Counted from the first letter of the stretch, positions 18,785 through 28,996 are shown. The stretch is 64,000 nucleotides of DNA from Phormidium tenue FACHB-1052 (GCF_014696675.1 NZ_JACJQN010000014.1:62001-126000); one strand, 5' to 3'. Notes: generated by a model from the letters alone, not told the origin. A program made the numbers and translations.

Positions 18785-18872
18785 TCAAGCTAGGGGTGTC
18801 CGAGGAATCGGACTGAGATCATACCCTCAGAACCTGACCTGGTTGATACCAGCGGAGGAAAGCGTTGCTTGA
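18785..18872 (+). promoter_or_regulatory. TPP riboswitch (THI box) upstream of a sodium:solute symporter
   Basis: The P1 stem TCAAGC (18785-18790) pairs with GCTTGA (18867-18872). Core elements are in order: CTAGGGGTG, hairpin GTCCGA-GGAA-TCGGAC, CTGAGATCATACCC, and GAACCTGACCTGGTT...ATACCAGCGGAGGAAAGCG. All match the thiamin pyrophosphate aptamer consensus. A second hairpin, CGTTCTGGA/TCTAGAACG at 18903-18928, follows. It lies 180 bp upstream of the symporter ATG. Confidence 0.93.
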
Positions 18873-19052
18873 GGTCACGCACCGAAACGACGAGCCTATA
18901 GGCGTTCTGGACTTGTAGATCTAGAACGATTAGTGATGTATCGGCATGGCCTGATGCTTGCTAGCTGTAGCGCTTGTTGTTCGGTTTGACCCGCCCTCAC
19001 CCGCCCAGGAATCTCCTCTAGCGCCACACCGTTGTTTGTGAGGTGCGTTTCT

Positions 19053-20558
19053 ATGACCCTTGGTGCGACAGCGATCGCTGTGATTTTGATTACGGCGGCT
19101 AGCTTTACCCTGCTTGGGTTGCTCCAGGCCAGCCGCCACACCATTAGCCTCGAAGACTACATGGTGAGCCGCAATCGGGTGGGCACCGGCATGGCTCTGG
19201 CGACCATTGTGGCTTCGGCCATGGGCGCTTGGATTTTGTTTAGTCCGCCGGAGGTGGGGGCCACTAGCGGCATCGCCGGGATTGTTGGCTACTGCATTGG
19301 CCAGGCGACCCCGGCAGCGCTGTTTGCCTTTATGGGCACGCGTATGCGGTTTCTCATGCCTAAGGGCCACTCATTAAATGAGTATGTGCTGCACCGCTTT
19401 GGTAAGGCCATGTATCGGCTGACCCTGGCGATCGTGGTGTTTTACATGTTTGTGTATTTGGCGGCAGAGCTAACGGCAGTCGCTAAAGCCGTCGAACTCA
19501 TGGCCGGGGTACCCCTCTGGCTCACGGCTCTGCTGGTGATTAGCGCTGTGTTTATCTACACTATAGTAGGCGGCCTGGAAGCAACGATTTTTACCGATGC
19601 AATTCAGTTTGCGGTGATTGTGCCGCTGCTGCTGCTGAGCTTTGGCATTGCGGTGTTTGCTTTGGGCGGCTGGGGAAATGCGATCGCCCCCGTCATCCAG
19701 ACCGCCCCAGAGCTGCTGACCCTGGCCAACGGCCCCGGCATCAAATTTGGGGCGACGTTGGTGATTGCGGTGATTGCCGCCGAAATGTTTAACCAGACCA
19801 ACTGGCAACGCATCTACGCTTGCAAGAGCGATCAGGTAGTGCGGCGATCGTTCTTAGGATCGTTCTTAGTGATCTTGCCTATGCTGTTCATTGCGGGGCT
19901 GCTGGGCATTTTGGCTATGAACTTTGGCTTCAACGACGATCGCGCCTTTTTCTCACTAATTCAAGCGCTGAACCTTCCCGGCTGGGTGAGCATTGCAGTG
20001 CTGGTGCTGGTGCTGGCCCTAGTAATGAGCAGTCTGGACTCGCTGCTGAATGGCATTGCCAGCGTGTTTACGCCCGAGCTGCTGCGCTTTTTCCCCGATC
20101 AATCTACCAACGGCATTCTGCGGCTGAGCCGGGTGTTGACGGTGGCCGTGGGCATTCCCGCCATTCTGATCGCCTCGCGGGGCTACAACGTGCTGTACCT
20201 GTTTTTACTGGCCGATCTGGTCTGTGCCGGGGCGTTGTTTCCGGTGCTGTTTGGGCTATATTCCAGACGACTGACGGGGACGATGGCGTTTTGGAGTGCG
20301 GTGGTTGCGATCGCAACCGGTGCCCTGTTCTTTCCCCGGCCCGACTTTAGCCCCTGGAATGGGCTGCCCTTTGGAGGCGATCTGTTGGTCAGCTTTGCCG
20401 CCCCCATCGTGGTGTCGACGCTGATTTGCTTGCTCTGGATCCAGATCAAGGCCCAGGGCGGTAAGACGGAAGCGTTTGACTTCGGCATTCTCAGCCGCGA
20501 CATCCGCGCCTATGGGGAGGGAGATACTTTTTCTGTGGGGAAGTTGCCCAACAGGTAG
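19053..20558 (+). CDS. Sodium:solute symporter family protein, probable thiamin or thiamin-precursor transporter
   Basis: A 501-residue membrane protein with about 12-13 hydrophobic helices fits the SSS family (LEDYMVSRNRVGTGMALATI, IYTIVGGLEATIFTDAIQF, MFNQTNWQRIYACKS, VMSSLDSLLNGIASVF). The GLEA..TDAIQ region is the family's sodium-site signature. The ATG at 19053 has GTGAGGTG upstream at a spacing of about 8; the TTG at 19032 was rejected. The TPP riboswitch in its leader predicts repression by thiamin pyrophosphate. Import of thiamin, HMP or a related pyrimidine is therefore the best guess. Substrate specificity is an inference from regulation, not from residues. Confidence 0.85.
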   Translation: MTLGATAIAVILITAASFTLLGLLQASRHTISLEDYMVSRNRVGTGMALATIVASAMGAWILFSPPEVGATSGIAGIVGYCIGQATPAALFAFMGTRMRFLMPKGHSLNEYVLHRFGKAMYRLTLAIVVFYMFVYLAAELTAVAKAVELMAGVPLWLTALLVISAVFIYTIVGGLEATIFTDAIQFAVIVPLLLLSFGIAVFALGGWGNAIAPVIQTAPELLTLANGPGIKFGATLVIAVIAAEMFNQTNWQRIYACKSDQVVRRSFLGSFLVILPMLFIAGLLGILAMNFGFNDDRAFFSLIQALNLPGWVSIAVLVLVLALVMSSLDSLLNGIASVFTPELLRFFPDQSTNGILRLSRVLTVAVGIPAILIASRGYNVLYLFLLADLVCAGALFPVLFGLYSRRLTGTMAFWSAVVAIATGALFFPRPDFSPWNGLPFGGDLLVSFAAPIVVSTLICLLWIQIKAQGGKTEAFDFGILSRDIRAYGEGDTFSVGKLPNR

Positions 20559-20896
20559 AAACCCGATTGCCTCTCTTAGCGGCCTCTATCATGCCACAGG
20601 TTCTAAGTTTCTTGTGGCATCGTAGACGGGATGGCAAAGGTAGTGGCTTAGATGGATGCTGGACAATTCCTGCTGTTGGGGTATTACGTATCATATTTAA
20701 CGAATAATGCCCTTAGCATCCTTACATAACCCTGGGATCTATCAATGAAGCTTCAAATCCCTGAACCTATCAAGCGGATAATCTGTCTATTCCCTTAAAA
20801 ACTGAGCCTCATCGTATAGATTTATCGGACATTAGAGAAATAGCTAGCTTACATGCCAGATCCAATATATAACTTAGGCAAATTCAGAGAGTTTAT
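20559..20896. other. Intergenic region entering an AT-rich segment
   Basis: No gene is supportable here. An 8-bp stem ATGCCACA/TGTGGCAT (20591-20598 with 20613-20620) could act as a weak terminator for the symporter. Beyond ~20690 base composition becomes markedly AT-rich, marking the edge of the inserted-looking segment. Confidence 0.45.
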
Positions 20897-21160
20897 ATGG
20901 AACAACAAATCAAAGAATTTAAAGATGCCCATGAGGGCGTCAGTGTCATCAAGGACGACTATGTAATTAAGATGAAGTCCGGAGAGCATAGTGACTGGAA
21001 GGAATCAGAATTCACTCGATATATAGTTGAAAACATAAGAGGTCTAGAGGCATTCCAATTTGTATTAAGAAAAGAAGAAGATTTTGCAAAATTATCAGAA
21101 GTTCTTGTCAAAAAGCCTGAGCTTTTCAAAGATTTTCTGGCTGTTAGATATGATGGCTGA
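20897..21160 (+). CDS. Hypothetical protein, probable N-terminal part of an interrupted HEPN gene
   Basis: This is an 87-codon reading frame, AT-rich unlike its neighbours, from ATG 20897 to a TGA at 21158-21160. The product is charged and soluble (KEFKDAHEGV, SDWKESEFTRYIVENIRG, KPELFKDFLAVRYDG) with no recognised domain. The next frame at 21173 is in the same reading frame, separated only by this TGA and four sense codons. A single TGG-to-TGA change would join them into a 418-residue protein. Alternatively it is a separate small gene. Confidence 0.6.
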   Translation: MEQQIKEFKDAHEGVSVIKDDYVIKMKSGEHSDWKESEFTRYIVENIRGLEAFQFVLRKEEDFAKLSEVLVKKPELFKDFLAVRYDG

Positions 21161-21172
21161 ATTGAAGTTTAT

Positions 21173-22153
21173 TTGAATGATATTGGCCGTTCTGCTTTTA
21201 AGCTTCGAGATAGAGAGGTGATGATTGAGATAGAATTGAATTATCACAGGAACGATGTAAGAATACAAATAAAACAAGAAGAGTTTACAGATACATCAGT
21301 CGGAATATTGGCCTCATTCATGAAGGGAACTCGCTTCCTTCGGCGAACGAGTACAATACTAGCTATTGAAGGACTTGAGCGCCCCTCAAATGAAGGACTG
21401 GAATCTGACGTTCGAAATATTATTAATTCCGTACTATTTGACATTGAATGTTCCTACGGATTGGTGTTTGAAACGGCAAATATCGAAACTTATAAGATGA
21501 GGCGAACTGGCCGCAGATCTAGTTTTAACGAAATCCCTGAAACCCCAATCCAATTACTGTATAAAGAATATGTACCGGAATTAATTGAGTATTTCCACAT
21601 AGCGCAAAAAGTAGACTATCTGCCCTTCAAATACATTTGCTATTTTCATATAGTTGAGTATTTTATGGATAAGGCAGCCTATGCGGCAGTTTCACGGAAG
21701 ATAAAAAACATAATGTCTAATCCAGATTTCCACATTAGAAGCAAAGAATATATTTCTCAAGCAATAAACATATTTAAGAAAGAGAACGAGAAGTACACCA
21801 CTGATAAAGTCAAAATAGGTCGAGTTTTTCGTGAATTTGTAGAAAAAGAATCTATTTCAGAGCATTTAGAAAATATAGGCCTAAAAGATCACTTTGAGAA
21901 AGAGCATAGCCTACAGTGCTCAAAGATCTTGAATGTGTGTGCAATTGATAGCTCCAACGAAAACAACTTTTACGATACATTGACAAAGAGAGTTTACGCA
22001 CTAAGGTGTTCCATCGTTCATTCAAATCCTGATTTCGATGAGTCGAAGGCGGTTCCTTTTATTGCAAATCCAAAAAATATGGATTTTCTGCGCGATGAGA
22101 TAGAACTTTTGAAAGAAGTATCCAGAAAAATCATAATTAATAGTGTTGCCTAA
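21173..22153 (+). CDS. HEPN-like domain protein, C-terminal part of an interrupted gene
   Basis: The frame encodes 326 residues from a TTG at 21173, or 310 from ATG 21221, which has GAGAGGTG just upstream. It is AT-rich. The C-terminal helical region contains RVYALRCSIVHSN, an R278-x4-H283 motif in the setting typical of HEPN domains, many of which are RNases of toxin or abortive-infection systems. The middle part (FKYICYFHIVEYFMDK) is helical and fits HEPN-type apo-proteins of unknown role. It shares frame with the fragment at 20897-21160. The HEPN assignment rests on the motif only. Confidence 0.6.
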   Translation: MNDIGRSAFKLRDREVMIEIELNYHRNDVRIQIKQEEFTDTSVGILASFMKGTRFLRRTSTILAIEGLERPSNEGLESDVRNIINSVLFDIECSYGLVFETANIETYKMRRTGRRSSFNEIPETPIQLLYKEYVPELIEYFHIAQKVDYLPFKYICYFHIVEYFMDKAAYAAVSRKIKNIMSNPDFHIRSKEYISQAINIFKKENEKYTTDKVKIGRVFREFVEKESISEHLENIGLKDHFEKEHSLQCSKILNVCAIDSSNENNFYDTLTKRVYALRCSIVHSNPDFDESKAVPFIANPKNMDFLRDEIELLKEVSRKIIINSVA

Positions 22154-22181
22154 TATCAAAAATCATGAAACTGGGTTCAAT

Positions 22182-22233
22182 CCTACAAGCCCAACGAACC
22201 GCAGGAGTTGGGCTTCGCCACAACACACCCTAC
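22182..22233 (-). repeat. GTAGGG-type palindromic repeat
   Basis: Read on the minus strand the element starts GTAGGGTGTGTTGTGGCG and contains the stem AAGCCCAAC/GTTGGGCTT before ending in GTAGG. It lies 29 bp after the HEPN-like gene. Confidence 0.6.
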
Positions 22234-22354
22234 AACATCGTTTAATTAGGACTATCTGCTTACACAGCGCCAGGCGAATGATCCATAGGTTCTCAGCCGT
22301 CTTCAACGCCGAACCGTTAGCTCGCAAACCGTACATATAACGTTGAGCACTAAA

Positions 22355-22386
22355 TAAGCGCACGGCCAAAAATCACCGTGCGCTTA
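22355..22386 (-). terminator. Hairpin terminator downstream of the DUF4383 gene
   Basis: TAAGCGCACGG (22355-22365) and CCGTGCGCTTA (22376-22386) form a perfect 11-bp stem with a 10-nt loop. On the minus strand it is followed by TTTAG, 65 bases after the DUF4383 stop codon. Confidence 0.75.
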
Positions 22387-22450
22387 GGGCCAGACCTGAC
22401 GCTTATAAAGTCAATTTGTAGCGTCAGCTGATGGCAGAGCTATTAGCTAA

Positions 22451-22951
22451 CTATTGGGTAGAAGGAGCCGTTGATTCGGGATGGCTGGGATGCCAGACGA
22501 AGGCGAAGTAAGCCGCGATCGCCCCGGTTACCGCATTGAACCAGACGTTGTTGCCAAAGATGGGCATGATGCCGAACAGGGTATTGGAAAGCGGGATCAA
22601 CCCCATGATGGCAAGTAGCAAATAGCTAATGGCAAAAAATCGATTGTACCTAAATGCCCCTTCTTTACCTGTAGCCGAAAACAGACCAAAGCCGCCAATA
22701 GCCAAGTGAACCATATTGTGAAGCAGGTTGGTCGGGAAAAGTCCAAACAAATAGCCAAAACCTCTTAGGTAAGCAGCTATGTAAGTAGGCCCACCGCTAA
22801 CTGGAATATCGCTTGTGTCTACCGGTACACTAGCTCCCATTTCTGCGCCAGGCAGGTTGATGAGAGCGGGAATGAAACCAGCAATTCCTAAAAAGGTAAA
22901 GATGATTCCCAGTGCTAATGCACATTTTTGTTCACTGTTCATGTTGTTCAT
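22451..22951 (-). CDS. DUF4383 domain-containing membrane protein
   Basis: A 166-residue integral membrane protein has four hydrophobic segments: CALALGIIFTFLGIAGFIPAL, NLLHNMVHLAIGGFGLFSA, FFAISYLLLAIMGLIPL and NAVTGAIAAYFAFVW. The LLHNMVHLxIG motif is typical of DUF4383, a family without assigned function that is often stress-linked in cyanobacteria. Start ATG 22951 is chosen; ATG 22942 is nearly equivalent and a TTG at 22987 is unlikely. It is transcribed against thiC, with a shared upstream region. Confidence 0.82.
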   Translation of the reverse strand: MNNMNSEQKCALALGIIFTFLGIAGFIPALINLPGAEMGASVPVDTSDIPVSGGPTYIAAYLRGFGYLFGLFPTNLLHNMVHLAIGGFGLFSATGKEGAFRYNRFFAISYLLLAIMGLIPLSNTLFGIMPIFGNNVWFNAVTGAIAAYFAFVWHPSHPESTAPSTQ

Positions 22952-23382
22952 TTTTAAGATACTCCGTGCGACAAAATCTTTCGACAAAACTTTCCGTAAG
23001 AACAGTAATATCTATGACTAGTAAATAAAAGCGGTAGCTATACTGCTCTCAACTATCTAGACTGTGGAACTCGATTGGTTACTGCTTTCGTAGCTGGCTT
23101 TTCTATCCTTTTTGCGCTCTATGCTCAGAGAGGCTCCATGACCTCAGCTGATAGCGTCGCCACTCCTGTAGAAAAAGTCAGCGGTAACGCTAAGTGCATC
23201 CTAAGAACTACGTGATGCCGCTTCCTCTGACTGAAGAACTAAGTTAGTTAGCGCTTTACCTGTCAGTAGGAGTATTTATGGCTAACGGTTTTTGTCTGCG
23301 TCCTGACCGTAGGGCGTCGGTACGCTCTGTGAGGAACCATAACTAATTCGCGCTTCCCCTAGATATCAGTGGTACGATGCCT
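22952..23382. other. Divergent intergenic region upstream of the thiC riboswitch
   Basis: About 430 bp with no supportable gene. It must contain promoters for the DUF4383 gene and for the riboswitch-thiC transcript. No operator or known RNA was recognised before the aptamer. Confidence 0.45.
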
Positions 23383-23472
23383 GCAAGCTAGGGGTGTCCG
23401 ACTCGCATCGGACTGAGATCATACCCTCAGAACCTGACCTGGTTAATACCAGCGGAGGAAAGCGTTGCTTGA
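23383..23472 (+). promoter_or_regulatory. TPP riboswitch (THI box) upstream of thiC
   Basis: P1 is formed by CAAGC and GCTTG at the ends. The order is CTAGGGGTG, hairpin GTCCGA-CTCGCA-TCGGAC, CTGAGATCATACCC, then GAACCTGACCTGGTT, ATACCAGCGGAGGAAAGCG. The core is almost identical to the aptamer at 18785-18872, pointing to duplication of the control element. It is expected to repress thiC when thiamin pyrophosphate is abundant. Confidence 0.95.
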
Positions 23473-23625
23473 GGTTATCAGCCGAAACAACGGATAGATT
23501 GACGTTCTGGCGCTATGCCAGGGCATTGGGTGAAGATTCAGCAGATGGCTGAGCTTTGCTTGCGATCGCTCCACCCTGTTCGGCCTTACCCATCCTCACT
23601 TACCCAACGTGATCTACCAGGCAAG

Positions 23626-23648
23626 ACCTCTAGCGCCACACCAGAGGT
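23626..23648 (+). promoter_or_regulatory. Ribosome-binding-site-sequestering hairpin of the thiC riboswitch
   Basis: ACCTCT (23626-23631) pairs perfectly with AGAGGT (23643-23648), which contains the thiC Shine-Dalgarno AGAGG six bases before the ATG. The loop AGCGCCACACC contains AGCGCCA, complementary to TGGCGCT at 23508-23514 just after the aptamer. This would make a competing long-range pairing. The 16-nt run CCTCTAGCGCCACACC recurs at 19015-19030 before the symporter. Confidence 0.7.
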
Positions 23649-23650
23649 AA

Positions 23651-25024
<1,374 letters not shown>

Positions 25025-25064
25025 ATTCGCGATTTGGGAAAGCCAGATTCATAATCGAGACCCT

Positions 25065-25092
25065 GTAGGGGCGTAGCATGCTATGCCCCTAC
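25065..25092. repeat. 28-bp GTAGGGGC palindrome after thiC
   Basis: The element begins GTAGGGGCGTAGCATG and ends CTATGCCCCTAC, nearly perfectly palindromic. Elements of the same 28-bp design lie at 39222-39249 (inside gltB) and 49524-49551. Confidence 0.75.
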
Positions 25093-25220
25093 GGGATCCC
25101 TACCCCTGGCGCAAAAGATATTTTCAAGGTAAAGGCACACAGCCTGCGCTCTTGAGAGGCAAAAAACTATGCGTCAAAACAGCACCTATGATGCTTATTG
25201 AGCAGTGATCAGGCACCGTT

Positions 25221-26699
25221 ATGACCGAATTGGGGACTCTCAAGAACTACATCAACGGCCAGTGGGTGCCGTCTGCGGCAGGGGATGTGCTTTCGGTGAA
25301 TAATCCGGCTACGGGGGAAGTGCTGGGTCAGGTGCCCGTTTCCCCCAAAGAAGAAGTCAATCAGGCCGCCCAAGCTGCGGCGATCGCCTTCGAAGACTGG
25401 CGTCGCGTACCCCCGCCCCAGCGCGTGCAGCCCCTATTCAAGCTCAAAGACCTGCTGGAAAACCACCTGGACGAGCTAGCCCAGATCATCACCCAGGAAT
25501 GCGGCAAAACCCTGGCCGAGTCGAAGGGTGAACTGCGGCGGGCGATCGAGAATGTAGAGGTAGCCTGCGGTATTCCGATGATGATGCAGGGCACGGTGCT
25601 AGAGGATATTGCCAGCGGTATCGACGAGTTTATGATTCGGCAACCGCTGGGGGTGGCGGCGGCGATCGCCCCCTTCAACTTTCCCGCCATGATTCCCTTC
25701 TGGTTTATGCCCTACGCCCTGGCCTGCGGCAACACCTACATCGTCAAACCCTCCGAAAAAGTGCCCCTGACCATGCAGCGCATCTTCGAGCTGCTGGACG
25801 CGGCGGGCTTTCCCCCCGGCGTGGTGAACCTGGTGAATGGGGCCAAGGAAACGGTGGATGCGATTTTGGAACACCCCACCATTCGGGCGATCAGCTTTGT
25901 CGGCTCTTCCCCGGTCGCCAAGTATATCTACGCCCAGGCGGCGGCCCACGGCAAGCGGGTGCAGTGCCAGGGCGGGGCGAAGAATCCCGTTATCGTACTG
26001 CCCGATGCTGACCAGGACATGACCACCCGCATTGTGGCCGATAGCGCCTTTGGCTGTGCCGGTCAGCGCTGTCTGGCGGCGTCTCTGGCGGTAACGGTGG
26101 GGGCAGCGACCGAGTGGTTTACCGATGCGATCGCCCAAGCCGCCGCCACCCGCACGGTTGGCAACGGTTTGGACTCCAATGTACAGATGGGGCCGGTGAT
26201 CACAGCCCAGAGCCAGCAGCGGATTGAGAGCCTAATTCAAACTGGCGCTGAGGAAGGAGCGACTGTGCTGGTGGACGGTCGAAATGCCCAAATTCCCGAC
26301 CTGGAAGCCGGTCACTTTGTCAAACCTACGGTGCTGCAAAACGTGCCCCCGACCGGAGAAATTGCCCACACCGAAATCTTTGGCCCGGTGCTGGGGCTGA
26401 TGGCGGTGGATACGGTGGAGGACGCGATCGCCCTGGTAAACCAGAGCCCCTGGGGCAACATGGCCTGCCTATTCACCAACAGCGGTGCCGCCGCCCGCCA
26501 GTTTCGCTACGAAGCCACCGCTGGCAACATCGGCATCAACATCGGCGTGGCGGCACCGATGGCGTTCTTTCCCTTCAGCGGCTGGAAAGACAGTTTCTTC
26601 GGCGACCTCCACGGCCAGGGAGCGCATGCGGTGGAGTTTTTTACGCAAACCAAGGTGGTGGTCGAGCGCTGGCCCAAGGAGTGGAGTCGCCAGTTTTAG
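25221..26699 (+). CDS. mmsA: CoA-acylating methylmalonate-semialdehyde dehydrogenase
   Basis: This 492-residue NAD-dependent aldehyde dehydrogenase is of the CoA-acylating type. It shows [34 protein letters not shown], catalytic Cys in [11 protein letters not shown], and the signature tail [28 protein letters not shown]. The position of the usual general-base Glu carries Gln in [10 protein letters not shown]. Loss of that Glu is normal for this subfamily, which uses CoA instead of water. The enzyme oxidises malonate or methylmalonate semialdehyde to acetyl- or propionyl-CoA. No valine or inositol pathway partners are nearby. A different short aldehyde substrate is possible. Confidence 0.9.
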   Translation: MTELGTLKNYINGQWVPSAAGDVLSVNNPATGEVLGQVPVSPKEEVNQAAQAAAIAFEDWRRVPPPQRVQPLFKLKDLLENHLDELAQIITQECGKTLAESKGELRRAIENVEVACGIPMMMQGTVLEDIASGIDEFMIRQPLGVAAAIAPFNFPAMIPFWFMPYALACGNTYIVKPSEKVPLTMQRIFELLDAAGFPPGVVNLVNGAKETVDAILEHPTIRAISFVGSSPVAKYIYAQAAAHGKRVQCQGGAKNPVIVLPDADQDMTTRIVADSAFGCAGQRCLAASLAVTVGAATEWFTDAIAQAAATRTVGNGLDSNVQMGPVITAQSQQRIESLIQTGAEEGATVLVDGRNAQIPDLEAGHFVKPTVLQNVPPTGEIAHTEIFGPVLGLMAVDTVEDAIALVNQSPWGNMACLFTNSGAAARQFRYEATAGNIGINIGVAAPMAFFPFSGWKDSFFGDLHGQGAHAVEFFTQTKVVVERWPKEWSRQF

Positions 26700-26788
26700 C
26701 ATCGGCGATCGCCGTGGTTCTGTCGCCGCATCGCCCCCCGAACCAGTCACCCTGTCACAGGTGGTGGCGTAAAAATCACTAAGTGTCT

Positions 26789-27676
26789 ATGGAAGTTTTG
26801 ATTTCGGCGATGCTGCCCGTTGCCCTGGTCGCCCTGGTGGGGTTTGGCGTAGGGCGCAGCTTTGAGCTAGACATGCAAACCCTGACGCGGTTAAACATCT
26901 ACGCCCTGCTGCCCGCGCTGGTGTTGACCAGCCTGGCCGAGACCACGCTAGCGATGGGCAGTGCGATCGCGATCGTCACCAGCTTTTTGCTCAATACCGT
27001 GGTGCTATACCTGCTGGCGGTGGGGCTGAGCCGTCGCCTCGACTTTTCAGCGGATGAGCAAAAGAGCCTCATTGCCATCGTGATGTTTTCAAATGTCGGC
27101 AACCTGGGGCTGCCCTTCATTTTGTTTGCCCTCGGCGAGGCCGGGCTAGAGCGAGCAGTCGTGTATCTGGTGGGTTCTAGCGTCATGATTGCCACCGTCT
27201 TTCCCATTGTGCTACAGCAGGCCGGGCTCAAGGCAGGGCTCAACGTCACGCTGCGGCTGCCGGTATTTTGGGCCGCCCTGGCGGGCATCGGGCTTCAGGC
27301 TACCCAGGAAGCATTTCCGCTGCCGCTGGAGCGGGGCATGGCACTACTGGGGGAGGGCGCAATTCCGGTGGCGCTGCTGACACTGGGGGTACAGCTGGCG
27401 CGGACGGAGCTGGTATTCGGTCGCTATGAAGTAATCGGTGCGGTGCTGCGGCTGGTGGTGGCACCCCTACTGGCCTACGGCATTGGTACGGCGCTGGGTT
27501 TGCAGGGGTTAGACCGGCAGGTGCTGGTGCTCCAGGCAGCCATGCCCGTGGCCGTCAACTCGCTGATCTGGGTAACGGAACTGGGTGGAGACAGAACCCG
27601 CGTCGCTAGAACTATTGTGCTTTCGACCTTGCTCAGTGTGTTTACCCTGCCCGTGGTGCTGTGGCTCAGCAATTGA
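26789..27676 (+). CDS. AEC (auxin efflux carrier) family transporter
   Basis: A 295-residue membrane protein with about ten helices carries the AEC landmarks RLNIYALLPALVLTSLA, VMFSNVGNLGLPF and LGEGAIPVALLTLGVQLA. The C-terminal half also has QAAMPVAVNSLIW. Members export small organic anions such as malate or auxin-like acids; the substrate here is unknown. ATG 26789 is taken as start; GTG 26783 is equally close. It follows the aldehyde dehydrogenase by 89 bp on the same strand. Confidence 0.88.
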   Translation: MEVLISAMLPVALVALVGFGVGRSFELDMQTLTRLNIYALLPALVLTSLAETTLAMGSAIAIVTSFLLNTVVLYLLAVGLSRRLDFSADEQKSLIAIVMFSNVGNLGLPFILFALGEAGLERAVVYLVGSSVMIATVFPIVLQQAGLKAGLNVTLRLPVFWAALAGIGLQATQEAFPLPLERGMALLGEGAIPVALLTLGVQLARTELVFGRYEVIGAVLRLVVAPLLAYGIGTALGLQGLDRQVLVLQAAMPVAVNSLIWVTELGGDRTRVARTIVLSTLLSVFTLPVVLWLSN

Positions 27677-27704
27677 TCGGGCGGTTTTGAATTCTGGATT
27701 TAGG

Positions 27705-28373
27705 ATGATTGTTGCAATGCCGCCGAATGATGTAGCCAAGATCCTAGATAGCGAGCTACTGCCACCTAGCCCTGAGCTGCGGCAGGCGGTGGCGGTGGTG
27801 TGCGCTCGCGACCCCACCTTTCAGCGCATTGAGGTCGAAGCTGGCCCTCTCACCGTACGCGCCTGGGCACCGGGCTTTCCCTCGCTGGTGCGAATTATTC
27901 TGGGGCAGCAGCTCTCGTCGCGGGCTGCCCAGGCCATCTTTCAGCGGTTGCAGAAAGAACTGGAGCTGACGCCTGAGGCGATCGCCGCTGCTCCAGCCAC
28001 CACCCTACAGCGGGTAGGGCTGAGCCGCGCCAAAATTGCTACCTGTCAGCGGCTTTCAACCGCTATTTCATTGGGCCAGCTCAGCTTAGAAACCCTCGCC
28101 ACCTTGCCCGACCAAGAGGCGATCGCCCATCTAACTCAGATCAAAGGCATTGGCGTTTGGACAGCGGAAGTCTATCTGCTGTTTTGCCTCCAGCGGTTGA
28201 GCACTTTCCCCGCCTCAGATTTGGCCATTCAAATTAGCTACCAGCGGCTACACAATCTGGAAAGCCGCCCCATGCGCCAAGACCTATTGGCCTCTACAGC
28301 ATCGCTGCATCCCTGCCGGGGCGCAGTGGCCCATCTACTGTGGCACTACTATCGACATTTAGCCCAGCAGTGA
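27705..28373 (+). CDS. DNA-3-methyladenine glycosylase II (AlkA-type)
   Basis: This base-excision glycosylase for alkylated purines has 222 residues. The HhH motif is HLTQIKGIGVWTAEVYLLF (142-160) and the catalytic Asp is D172 in FPASDLAIQ. GPLTVRAWAPGFPSLVRIILGQQLSSRAA matches the substrate-pocket region. The N-terminal domain of E. coli AlkA is missing, as in many short bacterial members. Start ATG 27705 or 27717; the latter has AGGA at 11 bases. The 3' end overlaps the convergent fur-family gene by 15 bp. Confidence 0.9.
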   Translation: MIVAMPPNDVAKILDSELLPPSPELRQAVAVVCARDPTFQRIEVEAGPLTVRAWAPGFPSLVRIILGQQLSSRAAQAIFQRLQKELELTPEAIAAAPATTLQRVGLSRAKIATCQRLSTAISLGQLSLETLATLPDQEAIAHLTQIKGIGVWTAEVYLLFCLQRLSTFPASDLAIQISYQRLHNLESRPMRQDLLASTASLHPCRGAVAHLLWHYYRHLAQQ

Positions 28374-28832
28374 TTGACAGCTAGGGCAAATGCCATACAC
28401 CGTAAACTGGCAGTTCAGCAGCGAGAACCCGTGGGAGGCGCTTTCACTGCTGCCCACCTGGGTCATTTTAGCGTCTTCAAATTCCTCCACATCCCCGCAG
28501 TGAACACAGACCAAATGGTGGTGCTGATCCATAAAGGGAGTGTTGAGTTCGTAATACTTTCTGCCCTCGGCTAACTCTAGCTCTTGCAGCAGCCCGAGCC
28601 GAACCATGACGTGCAGCGCTCGGTAAATCGTTGAAAAGCTAATCTTTTCGCCCTGATCTATCAACTGCTGGTGAATCTCTTCGGCGTTGAGATGATGCCC
28701 TAGGGCCGCTAGCTGAAACAAATCCAGAATCTTTTGCCGCTGACTGGTGAACCGAAACCCCTCTTTATTAAGAACGGTTTTGAGTAATTCGGGTTCCTGA
28801 TTTAAGCTGGGCAGCGGTGGTTCGTTTTCCAT
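28359..28832 (-). CDS. Fur-family transcriptional regulator
   Basis: A 157-residue regulator has the winged-helix DNA-binding domain FTSQRQKILDLF...ISFSTIYRALHVM and a metal-sensing dimerisation domain. The HHHLVCVHC motif and the zinc pair C109-x2-C112 with C149-x2-C152 are present. It is more like FurA/FurB than the cysteine-poor PerR-type of cyanobacteria, but iron and zinc specificity cannot be decided here. Start ATG 28832 gives the usual length; ATG 28892 would add 20 residues. It is divergent from dps, with two Fur-box-like palindromes between them. Confidence 0.9.
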   Translation of the reverse strand: MENEPPLPSLNQEPELLKTVLNKEGFRFTSQRQKILDLFQLAALGHHLNAEEIHQQLIDQGEKISFSTIYRALHVMVRLGLLQELELAEGRKYYELNTPFMDQHHHLVCVHCGDVEEFEDAKMTQVGSSESASHGFSLLNCQFTVYGICPSCQSLLG

Positions 28833-28996
28833 TGTGGGTTCGTTGCGCTTAAAGAAGCTGGGGCTTTGCCGAGATAAATTAGGGATCGTCATCTGGCTAG
28901 GGGCATATTTATAAAACAGGTTTGCGAGGCCAAGGTGGTTCTGGGACAAACTAGCCAAAACCGTCAAACGTGTCTTTTACCAAAGGATTTAAGACT

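Noticed and set aside
21158-21160. TGA as a selenocysteine codon in the HEPN-type gene
   Set aside because: No SECIS-like hairpin directly downstream and selenoprotein machinery is not expected in this lineage; nonsense mutation is simpler.
22171-22190. GGGTTCAATCC, like a tRNA T-arm
   Set aside because: The flanking bases do not form a 5-bp T-stem and no acceptor or anticodon arms surround it.
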